A stretch of DNA of 43,131 nt from Lysobacteraceae bacterium (GTDB lineage Bacteria > Pseudomonadota > Gammaproteobacteria > Xanthomonadales > Rhodanobacteraceae), in NCBI GenBank assembly GCA_018970895.1, contig JAGWVM010000013.1, positions 1-43,131 on the forward strand, given 5' to 3'. Every line of letters begins with the position of its first letter. Position 1 is the stretch's first letter. A program made the position numbers and the translations under genes. The notes beneath the pieces are model-generated. The model was given only the letters and a program-made list of their open reading frames with translations, did not search any database and was not told the origin of the DNA. This document shows, in pieces, positions 30,995 to 42,235 of the stretch.

Positions 30995-31609
30995 ATGGCC
31001 CGCACGCAGGAAATCGTGATGATCGAACGACGCCGCCTGCTGCGCGCGGCGCTTGCCGGAGGCACCCTGGTCGCGGTCGCGGCGGCCACCGGCATTCCGC
31101 GCCTGTTCGCCCGGGAGCGCGGCCCCGCCACCCGCACCGACGCCGACGGCGCGATCGAGGTCCGACTGCAGTGTTTCGGTGACGACGGCCACCCGCTGGG
31201 CCCGTGCACGGTGCGCCGGCTGGTGCTCAGCGACGCGGCGTGGAGGCGGCGTCTCACGCCGATGGCGTATTACGTGCTGCGCCAGGACGGCACCGAACGC
31301 GCCTTCAGCGGCGATCACGAGAAGCCCGACCGTCCCGGCCTGTTCCGCTGCGTCGGCTGCGCGACCGCGCTGTTCGACGCGGCCACCGAGTTCGACTCCG
31401 GCACCGGCTGGCCCAGCTTCTGGCAGCCGATCGCCGCGGCCAACGTGATCGAGAAGCGGGACACCAGCTTCGGCATGGTGCGCACCGAGATCCGCTGCGC
31501 CGGCTGCGACAGCCACCTCGGCCACGTGTTCGACGACGGGCCGCGCCCGACCGGCCTGCGCTACTGCATGAACTCGGTGGCGCTGCGTTTCGTGCCGTTC
31601 ACCAGCTGA
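30995..31609 (+). CDS. msrB: exported peptide-methionine (R)-S-oxide reductase
   Basis: FRCVGCATALFDAATEFDSGTGWPSFWQPI...EIRCAGCDSHLGHVFDDGPRPTGLRYCMNSVALRF (Zn Cys pairs, catalytic RYCMNS); N-term ERRRLLRAALAGGTLVAVAAATG Tat-like; AAGGAG RBS before ATG 30995. Confidence 0.93.
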   Translation: MARTQEIVMIERRRLLRAALAGGTLVAVAAATGIPRLFARERGPATRTDADGAIEVRLQCFGDDGHPLGPCTVRRLVLSDAAWRRRLTPMAYYVLRQDGTERAFSGDHEKPDRPGLFRCVGCATALFDAATEFDSGTGWPSFWQPIAAANVIEKRDTSFGMVRTEIRCAGCDSHLGHVFDDGPRPTGLRYCMNSVALRFVPFTS

Positions 31610-31641
31610 CCATCACCGGACACCGGATCGACTCCCGCGCC

Positions 31642-31965
31642 TCAGCGAGGAAAGCTACGCGTAGTCCAGCGGAGGTAACCGTATTGACCGACCGGACCGC
31701 CGTAATTCAGCAGGAATCCCCCGATCACCCGGTGCACCGGGCGCAGGTACGGACGGCACCAAACCAAGGCGGTCAGCAGCGTTGGCAGCAGCAGGCCCGC
31801 CAGCTGGATCTCGATGAGAAGCCACAAGCCGTCAAGTCCGAGCGCATCGACCATGGTGCCAAGCGGAAACAGTTCCGGATGCGCGCTCAGCGCCAGCAAC
31901 AGGACCACGGTCGTCACTACCAGAGCGCGGCGTCGCCACGTGCTCGAACTCACTCCCTGCAGCAT
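31642..31965 (-). CDS. small membrane protein
   Basis: MLQGVSSSTWRRRALVVTTVVLLLALSAHPELFPLG...; 107 aa with hydrophobic segments. Confidence 0.55.
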   Translation of the reverse strand: MLQGVSSSTWRRRALVVTTVVLLLALSAHPELFPLGTMVDALGLDGLWLLIEIQLAGLLLPTLLTALVWCRPYLRPVHRVIGGFLLNYGGPVGQYGYLRWTTRSFPR

Positions 31966-32035
31966 CCCGACTACTCCATGAAAAACCCTTGGGGACACGG
32001 TAAGCCATTGATGCGCCAGCTTCCAGTGACGGCCG

Positions 32036-32677
32036 TCACTCCGGATCTGGCCGATAGGCTGCGAGCAGACCCGGCATGTCGAACATCCGACCGGGCAGCA
32101 GATAGCGCGGCGACCGCCCGCTGGCGAGAAGGTGCCGGACGCGTGTGGCAGAAATCTCCAGTGGCGTGACCTCGAGTTGCAGCACGCGGCCAGCCGGGTG
32201 ATTGCGCCAGTTGCCGTCGGTGTCCGCGAGGCGGCCACTCACTGCGGCTTCGAGCGCGGCGGGCAAGCTGGACTGGAAGCCCGGTCGCGCAAACACGCCC
32301 AGATGCGCCAGCTCGAACAACCGTTCCCAGCGATGCCAGGTCGTGAGTCCGGCAAAAGCATCGGCCCCCACCAGCAACACCAGCGGACGATCGCCTTGCT
32401 CAGCGCGAAGCTCGGACAGCGTGTCCACGGTGTAGGAGGGACCGGCGCGTTCCAGCTCGCGCAGATCCAGGCCGAGGCGATCCTGGTCGGTCAACGCAGC
32501 GCGCAGCATCGCCACACGCTGCTCGACGGTAGCGACCGGCAGAGGGCGGTGCGGCGGCACGCGGGCCGGCATCAGCCGCACCTCGGCGTCCAGCAGCTCG
32601 GACGCTTCCCAGGCCACGCACAGGTGGCCGATGTGCACCGGATCGAAGGTGCCGCCGAGGATCGCCAGCGGCTTCAT
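32036..32677 (-). CDS. nadD: nicotinate-nucleotide adenylyltransferase
   Basis: MKPLAILGGTFDPVHIGHLCVAWEA...LVLLVGADAFAGLTTWHRWERLFELAHLGVFARPG. Confidence 0.96.
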   Translation of the reverse strand: MKPLAILGGTFDPVHIGHLCVAWEASELLDAEVRLMPARVPPHRPLPVATVEQRVAMLRAALTDQDRLGLDLRELERAGPSYTVDTLSELRAEQGDRPLVLLVGADAFAGLTTWHRWERLFELAHLGVFARPGFQSSLPAALEAAVSGRLADTDGNWRNHPAGRVLQLEVTPLEISATRVRHLLASGRSPRYLLPGRMFDMPGLLAAYRPDPE

Positions 32678-33687
32678 GCCAGCGCGACGGCGGAGCGCGG
32701 CTCGGCCATCGCGGCGATCAGCCGCTCGGCCTCGCGCCAGGCATCGCCGTGTTCGCGGCCCTTGGCGATGCGGTCGATGCGCGCGGCCCGGGCCAGGCAC
32801 TTCAGCCAGTGTTCGCGTGGCGCGCGGCGCAGCGCCTGGCGGAACAGCTGCTCGCGCGACTGCCACAGCCGTTCGGCCTTGGCCTGGGCGCCGAAATCTC
32901 GCGCATTGGCCAGCCGCAGGGCGAGTTGCAACTGATTGACCACCCAGCCCATCAGCGGGATCAGGTCCTCCCCTTCGGCACGCAGGCCGGCGAGCACGCG
33001 CAGGGCGCGACCGCCGTCACCGGCCAGCGCGGCGTCGGTCAGCTTGAAGGCGTCGTAGCGGGCGCTGTCCGCGACCAGCTGCTCCATCTCGGTGGCGTCG
33101 ATGCGGCTCTTGCCGTCGTGCAGGACCACCAGCTTGTCGATCTCCTGCGCGGCGGCGAGCAGGTTGCCCTCCACGCGCTGCGCCAGCAGGGCCGCGGCGT
33201 CCGGCGTGGCGGTAAGGCCACGCGAGGCGAGCCGCGCGCCGATCCAGCCGGCCCACTCGTGCGGCCGCGGCGCGTTGAACACCACCATGGCGCCGGCGGC
33301 ATCGACCTTCTTCGTCCACGCGCCCTCGTGCTTGCTGCTCCACTCGGTGGCGGTGATCAGCAGGGTGACGTCCGGCGGCAGGTCGTCGCAGAACGCGCCG
33401 ATCGCCTTGGCGCCCTCGACGCCGGGCCGGCCGGTCGGCAGGCGCAGGTCGAGCAGGCGGCGCGTGGCAAACAGTGACAGACCGGCGGCCGAGCGGGCCA
33501 GGTCGTCCCAGTCGAAATGCTGGCCGGCCTCGAGCACGTCACGCTCGGTGTAGCCAAGCCGGCGCGCCTGGGCGCGCAGGGCGTCGGCCGCCTCCAGCAC
33601 CAGCAGCTCCTCGCCGGCCAGCAGATAGACGCCGTGCAGCCGGTCGGCCGCCAGCGCCTTGAGCCACTGGGCGGGGGCCAGCGGCAT
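32674..33687 (-). CDS. holA: DNA polymerase III subunit delta
   Basis: MPLAPAQWLKALAADRLHGVYLLAGEELLVLEAADALRAQARRLG; between lptE and nadD. Confidence 0.94.
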   Translation of the reverse strand: MPLAPAQWLKALAADRLHGVYLLAGEELLVLEAADALRAQARRLGYTERDVLEAGQHFDWDDLARSAAGLSLFATRRLLDLRLPTGRPGVEGAKAIGAFCDDLPPDVTLLITATEWSSKHEGAWTKKVDAAGAMVVFNAPRPHEWAGWIGARLASRGLTATPDAAALLAQRVEGNLLAAAQEIDKLVVLHDGKSRIDATEMEQLVADSARYDAFKLTDAALAGDGGRALRVLAGLRAEGEDLIPLMGWVVNQLQLALRLANARDFGAQAKAERLWQSREQLFRQALRRAPREHWLKCLARAARIDRIAKGREHGDAWREAERLIAAMAEPRSAVALA

Positions 33688-33690
33688 GGC

Positions 33691-37007
<3,317 letters not shown>

Positions 37008-37625
37008 TCAGCCGCCGGGGCAGTGGGCCGGGCCGGCGGCGAGCTCGCGAGCGGCCCGGGCTATCTGGTCCGCCAGCTGGCCCAGTGCCTGCTGGTGGCC
37101 CTGCACCAGCGCGTCGTAGCCCGGCCCCACCGGCCGACGGAACGTGCTGGAGCAGGCCAGGCTGCGCGTTGCATCGTCGCCGTCCAGCAGGCGCAGGCTC
37201 CAGCCCGCTTCCAGCAGGGCGTAGCCGCCCGGCTGCGAATCGAAACGGCGCACGTCGACCTTGATCCGCACCACCGGCTTGCCCGCGTGCGCCAGCCCGG
37301 AGACGTCCGGCCGTCCCAGCGCACCGGCGAGATCCGCCGACAGCGCGCCACGGATCTCGTCGGCCAGTGGCGCGATCCAGCGCTCGCCCTGCAGCAGCGC
37401 CACGCCCTGGCCGCCCTCGCGTACCACCAGCTGCGGCTGGTCGTCCTGCGCGGGAATGCTCACCGGCAACAGCTCGAACGCGGGCCCCGCCCCGCCCTGC
37501 ACGGGTGCGGCCGAGGCCGGCGGCACCAGCGTGTAGTAATGGGTCGGCGCGGAGGCACAGGCGCCCAGCGCCAGCACGGCGCCGAGCGCCGCGAACCGGG
37601 CGGACAGGTGGCGCAGGCGCGTCAT
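37008..37625 (-). CDS. pqiC: PqiC/ABC-type transport auxiliary lipoprotein
   Basis: Lipobox LALGAC; HYYTLVPPAS; downstream of and overlapping pqiB. Confidence 0.85.
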   Translation of the reverse strand: MTRLRHLSARFAALGAVLALGACASAPTHYYTLVPPASAAPVQGGAGPAFELLPVSIPAQDDQPQLVVREGGQGVALLQGERWIAPLADEIRGALSADLAGALGRPDVSGLAHAGKPVVRIKVDVRRFDSQPGGYALLEAGWSLRLLDGDDATRSLACSSTFRRPVGPGYDALVQGHQQALGQLADQIARAARELAAGPAHCPGG

Positions 37626-39295
37626 GGCGTACTCCCTTGCTTGGCGGGTGGGGATTGGACCGCCGGCTTCGACGGCGCGGGATCGTTCCTGCGTCCGCGG
37701 ATCAGCGCTTCCGGATGCGTGCCGAGGTAGTCGGTGAGCACCCGCAGCGAGCGGGCCATGCGCTGCAACTCCTGCAGCGTGCCCTGCAGGTTCTGCTGCA
37801 GCGGCGAGTCGGGCGCCAGCGCGTTGTCGGTATGGCCGAGGGTCTTGCGGGCGTCCTGCAGGGTGCCCTTGAACTCCGGCAGCACCTGGCCATTGACGTT
37901 CTTCAGCGTGCCGTCGAGGTCCGCCAGGGTCTGGTCCAGGTGCTCGCCGATGCGGTCGAACGGCACCTTGTGGATCTTGTCGACGATCTCGGCCAGCTGC
38001 TCCTGCAGCTTGTCGAAACTGCCCGGGGCGGTGGGAATCTCCAGCGGTCGTGCCGTCGGGTCGAACGACACCTTCGCCGCCCTGGGAAGGAAATCCATCG
38101 CGATGTACAGCTGGCCGGTGAGCAGGTTGCCGGTGCGCGCCTGGGCGCGCAGGCCGTGGGCCACCAGCTTGCCCATGATCGGCGCGAGATCGGGACTGCC
38201 GGTGGTCGCCTGCGCCTGGGCCACGAGCTTGTCGTAGGCGCGACCGAGCCGCTGCGGGTAGACGATGGCACCGACGGTCACCGGGAAGCTCTCGCGCCTG
38301 GCGTCGTAGTCCATGGTGATCGATACCACCCGGCCGATATTGATGCCGAGGAATTCCACCGGTGCGTCGACCGCCAGCCCGCGCAGCGACTGGTCGAAAC
38401 GCATGCGGATGTACTGCGGCGGACCGTCCGGCGGCGCCATCGCGGTGGCCTTGTCGCCGAACAGGCGGAACGAGGTGCCTTCCGGGGCCGGGGTGGCATC
38501 GTGCGGTCCGGCCGGATCCTGGAACGCCACGCCCCCGGCCAGCACCGTGGCCAGCGACTGGGTATTCACCTTCAGGCCGTTCGCGCCCAGCGAGACGTCC
38601 AGGCCACTGGCGTTCCAGAAGCGCGAGGAACGGGTGACGAACCGGTCGTAGGGCCCGTCGATGAAGACGGTGAAGGTGACGCCCTTGCCGTCCTTGTCCA
38701 GCGCGTACGAGGCCACCCGACCTACCTGCACGCGCCGGAAATACATCGGCGAGCCGATATCCAGCGAGCCGAGGTCGTCGGCATGCAGCACGAAGCTCTT
38801 GCCCGGCGCGCCGTGCGTGACGGCCGGCGGATTCTCCAGCCCCTTGAAGTCGTAGCGCGGTTGCTTCGAGGTCCCCACGTCGGCGCCGATGAACGCGCCG
38901 GACAGCAGCGTGTCCACGCCCGACACCCCGCCCAGGCCGATCCGCGGCCGCACCACCCAGAAGCGCGTGTCGGCGCGGGCGAAACCCTCGGCGCTCTTGT
39001 CCAGCGCCACGGTCACCAGCACCTGGCTGCGATCCTCGCTGAGGCGGATGCGGGTGACCTTGCCGATCACCACGTTCTTGTACTTCACCGGGGTCTTGCC
39101 GGCGTCCAGGCCCTCGGCGGACTGGAACGCGATGGTGATGTGCGGGCCGGCCTGCAGCCAGCTGTGCACGACCAGCGACAGGCCCACCACGGCGGCGAGG
39201 ATCGGCACCAGCCAGATCAGCGAAGCACCCAGCCGGCGCCGGTGCACCACCGGTTGCGGAAGGTCGTCGGCCGCGGGGTTGGTCTCTTCAGTCAT
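37622..39295 (-). CDS. pqiB: PqiB (MlaD/MCE-domain) intermembrane transport protein
   Basis: SLIWLVPILAAVVGLSLVVHSW...ITIAFQSAEGLDAGKTPVKYKNVVIGKVTRIRLSEDRSQVLVTVAL; repeated MCE domains. Confidence 0.93.
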   Translation of the reverse strand: MTEETNPAADDLPQPVVHRRRLGASLIWLVPILAAVVGLSLVVHSWLQAGPHITIAFQSAEGLDAGKTPVKYKNVVIGKVTRIRLSEDRSQVLVTVALDKSAEGFARADTRFWVVRPRIGLGGVSGVDTLLSGAFIGADVGTSKQPRYDFKGLENPPAVTHGAPGKSFVLHADDLGSLDIGSPMYFRRVQVGRVASYALDKDGKGVTFTVFIDGPYDRFVTRSSRFWNASGLDVSLGANGLKVNTQSLATVLAGGVAFQDPAGPHDATPAPEGTSFRLFGDKATAMAPPDGPPQYIRMRFDQSLRGLAVDAPVEFLGINIGRVVSITMDYDARRESFPVTVGAIVYPQRLGRAYDKLVAQAQATTGSPDLAPIMGKLVAHGLRAQARTGNLLTGQLYIAMDFLPRAAKVSFDPTARPLEIPTAPGSFDKLQEQLAEIVDKIHKVPFDRIGEHLDQTLADLDGTLKNVNGQVLPEFKGTLQDARKTLGHTDNALAPDSPLQQNLQGTLQELQRMARSLRVLTDYLGTHPEALIRGRRNDPAPSKPAVQSPPAKQGSTP

Positions 39296-39911
39296 CGTTG
39301 TCCCTGCTATCCCAGATCAGGCGCGGATCGAAACTCATCGAGGCGAACATCGTCGCCACCACGGTCAGGCCGAAATACACCACGCCGGGCAGCGGCTCGA
39401 CCTGGCTGAGCACGTTGAAACGCACCAGCGCGGTGAGCAGCGCCACCACGAACACGTCCAGCATCGACCAGTAGCCGATGAACTCCACCAGCCGGTACAG
39501 CATGGTGCGCTGCTTCTGCGCCCAGCCGCTGCCGCGCTGGGCCGTGATCAGCAAGGTTCCCAGCACGAGGAATTTCAGCATGGGCACCACGATGCTCGCC
39601 GTGAAGACGATGACCGCCAGGTCCGGCGAGCCCTTCACCCACAGCTCCACCACGCCGCTGAGGATGGTGTTGTCGTCCACGTCGCCCAGGCTCACCGTGC
39701 GCATGATCGGCAGCAGGTTGGCCGGCAGGTAGAAGATGAAGGCCGTGATCAGCCACGCCCAGGTGCGGCTGACGCTGGCCGACTTGCGCCGGTGCAGCCG
39801 CGCCCCGCAGCGCGGGCACGCCTGCCCGTGCGCGCCACCGTCCCGGCACACCAGCCCGCAGACGTGGCAGCCGACCAGGCCGAGCTCGTCCGCCCGCGGC
39901 AACGCGCTCAC
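39288..39911 (-). CDS. pqiA: paraquat-inducible protein A, C-terminal half homolog (GTG start)
   Basis: VGCHVCGLVCRDGGAHGQACPRCGARLHRRK...AFIFYLPANLLPIMRTVSLG. Confidence 0.85.
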   Translation of the reverse strand: MSALPRADELGLVGCHVCGLVCRDGGAHGQACPRCGARLHRRKSASVSRTWAWLITAFIFYLPANLLPIMRTVSLGDVDDNTILSGVVELWVKGSPDLAVIVFTASIVVPMLKFLVLGTLLITAQRGSGWAQKQRTMLYRLVEFIGYWSMLDVFVVALLTALVRFNVLSQVEPLPGVVYFGLTVVATMFASMSFDPRLIWDSRDNDD

Positions 39912-40564
39912 CGCGGCCGCTCCCGCGTCACGTCCCACAGCTGGCGCAGGTCCACCGTGCCGAACACGGTGATCAGCAGCATCAGCGCTCCGTACGCGAA
40001 GATGCCCGGATCCGGCACCACCTGGAAATACACCCGTGCCTTGACGATCGCGACCATCGAGCCGAGCACGAACACCTCGCTCATGGTCCACGGCCCGAGG
40101 TAGTGCAGCACGATCATCGCGCTGCGGAAACCCGGACCGCGCTCACCGCGACGGGCGAACCAGAACACCCAGCCGAGCAGGAGCATTTTCGCCATCGGGA
40201 AGAAAAACAGGGTCAGCGCCGCGAGGGCCGCCACCACCTGGGCGTGCTGCTGCCACATGGTGACGATGGTGCCCCACAGCGTGGCGCTGCTCGGCCGGCC
40301 GTTGAGCTGGAGCGTCACGATGGGCCAGATATTGGCCTGCACGAACACCACCATCGCGGTGAAGGTGAGTGCCAGCAGGTGGTCCGGCCCCAGCCGCGCG
40401 TGCCGCTCGAGAATGTTGTTGCAACGCTCGCAGCAGGCCACTTCGCCGCGCGCCAGCGGACGACGGCGGTAGACCGTGTCGCAGTGTTCGCAGATCAGCA
40501 GCCCTGCGGTGGTCGGTGGCGGGTTCGCGCCCATGCGTGTGGTGCCGGGTCCCGGGCAGGTCAT
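39908..40564 (-). CDS. pqiA: paraquat-inducible protein A, N-terminal half homolog
   Basis: LICEHCDTVYRRRPLARGEVACCERCNNIL...FVQANIWPIVTLQLNGR. Confidence 0.82.
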   Translation of the reverse strand: MTCPGPGTTRMGANPPPTTAGLLICEHCDTVYRRRPLARGEVACCERCNNILERHARLGPDHLLALTFTAMVVFVQANIWPIVTLQLNGRPSSATLWGTIVTMWQQHAQVVAALAALTLFFFPMAKMLLLGWVFWFARRGERGPGFRSAMIVLHYLGPWTMSEVFVLGSMVAIVKARVYFQVVPDPGIFAYGALMLLITVFGTVDLRQLWDVTRERPR

Positions 40565-40668
40565 CGGCAGATTCTCGCAAATCCCGGCGCGCGGCGCTGA
40601 ACCGCGGGCCACCGCGGCCGGGCGGATGGCGCCCTTGATATGCTGCCGTCCGGCCCTTATCCGGGGGC

Positions 40669-41562
40669 GTGATGAACGACCGGAGCGAAACCGTGACCGA
40701 CACTGCCCACCCCCACGTCTTCGACGTCACCGAAGCCAACTTCGAGAGCGACGTGCTGCAGGCCTCGCTCGAGACGCCGGTGCTGGTCGACTTCTGGGCG
40801 ACCTGGTGCGGCCCCTGCCGCACGCTCGGGCCGATGCTGGAAAAGCTGGCCGGCGAGTTCAACGGCGCATTCCGGCTCGGCAAGGTCGACGTGGATGCCA
40901 ACCAGCAGCTCGCGGGGATGTTCGGCATCCGCTCGATCCCCACGGTGATGCTGGTCAAGGACGGGCAGATCGCCGACGGCTTCGCCGGCGCGTTGCCGGA
41001 AGGCCAGCTGCGCGAGTTCCTGGCCCGCCACGTGCAGCCGCGTGAGGCGGGCGACGCCGGGACGGACGAGGCGGTCGCGGCCACCACCGAGTCCCCCGCC
41101 GAGACGGTCAAGCGCCTGCAGCAGGCGATCGCTGCCGCGCCGGACCAGCCGGAGCTCAAGCTCGACCTGGCGGTGGTGCTGATGCAGCTCGGCCACGTGG
41201 ACGCGGCCCGCGCCGAGCTCGATGCCCTGCCCGCCAACCTCGCCACCGACACCCGCGCCACCCGACTGCGCCACCAGCTCGAGCTGGCCGGCGCCCTCGA
41301 CGGTGCGCCGTCGCTGGAGGCGCTTCAACTGCGCGTCGCGGCCGATCCGGCGGACTGGGAAGCGCGCGACCTGCTCGGCGTGCGCCTGCTGCTGGGCGAC
41401 GAGGCGTCCGCCGGCCTCGACCAGTTCCTGGCGATCCTGGAAAAGGCCCGCGACTGGAACGACGGCGCCGCGAAAAAGCGCCTGATCGCCGCGTTCGCCA
41501 CGCTCGACGACGCCGAGCTGGTCGGACGCTACCGCCGCAGGATGGCCTCGCTGCTGTTCTGA
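40669..41562 (+). CDS. thioredoxin-domain co-chaperone (CnoX/YbbN-like)
   Basis: PVLVDFWATWCGPCRTLGPMLEKLAGEF thioredoxin fold followed by TPR-like C-terminal region. Confidence 0.9.
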   Translation: MMNDRSETVTDTAHPHVFDVTEANFESDVLQASLETPVLVDFWATWCGPCRTLGPMLEKLAGEFNGAFRLGKVDVDANQQLAGMFGIRSIPTVMLVKDGQIADGFAGALPEGQLREFLARHVQPREAGDAGTDEAVAATTESPAETVKRLQQAIAAAPDQPELKLDLAVVLMQLGHVDAARAELDALPANLATDTRATRLRHQLELAGALDGAPSLEALQLRVAADPADWEARDLLGVRLLLGDEASAGLDQFLAILEKARDWNDGAAKKRLIAAFATLDDAELVGRYRRRMASLLF

Positions 41563-41646
41563 TCGACCGGGTGGCATCGCCATCCAAGATACGCATGCGT
41601 ATGTTTTCGCTAGACTGGGCGACTTTCCCCCGCCCGGTTGCATTGC

Positions 41647-42120
41647 ATGCGTCCGAACATCTTCCGCCACCTGATCAACCTCTGGCCGCCGTTCCTGTTC
41701 AACAGCATCCGGGTGCGCTCGATCGCGCCGGACTGGAGCGAGGCCCGCGTGGCACTGCGGCTGCGGCCGTGGAACCGCAACTACGTGGGGACGCAGTTCG
41801 GCGGCAACCTGTTCGCGATGACCGATCCGTTCTGGATGATGCTGGCGATGCACCGGCTCGGGCGCGAGTACATCGTGTGGGACAAGGCCGGCGCGATCGA
41901 CTTCATTGCCCCCGGCCGCGAGGACGTACACGCGGTCTTCAGCATGCCCGACCACGCGGTGGCGGCGATGCGCGCCGAGGCGGCCGGGGGCGGCAAGGTG
42001 CTGCGCTGGTTCGAAGCCGACATCACCACGGCCGGCGGGGAGCTGGTCGCCCGCGTGCGCAAGCAGCTGTACGTGCGACTGAAGCCGGCCAGGCGCCGCA
42101 GCGGTGACCTGCAGGATTGA
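41647..42120 (+). CDS. DUF4442/hotdog-fold thioesterase-like protein
   Basis: MRPNIFRHLINLWPPFLFNSIRVRSIAPDWSEARVALRLRPWNRNYVGTQFGGNLFAMTDPFWMMLAM. Confidence 0.8.
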   Translation: MRPNIFRHLINLWPPFLFNSIRVRSIAPDWSEARVALRLRPWNRNYVGTQFGGNLFAMTDPFWMMLAMHRLGREYIVWDKAGAIDFIAPGREDVHAVFSMPDHAVAAMRAEAAGGGKVLRWFEADITTAGGELVARVRKQLYVRLKPARRRSGDLQD

Positions 42121-42235
42121 TCCGGGGCAAGGCCCGCGCTGCCATGGCGGGCAGGCTGAAAACGTGCTGAAAGAGTCCTGCGTCACATTGACCTGATATC
42201 CGGCAGAACGCCCCCACCCCCGCGGCCTTTCAGAC

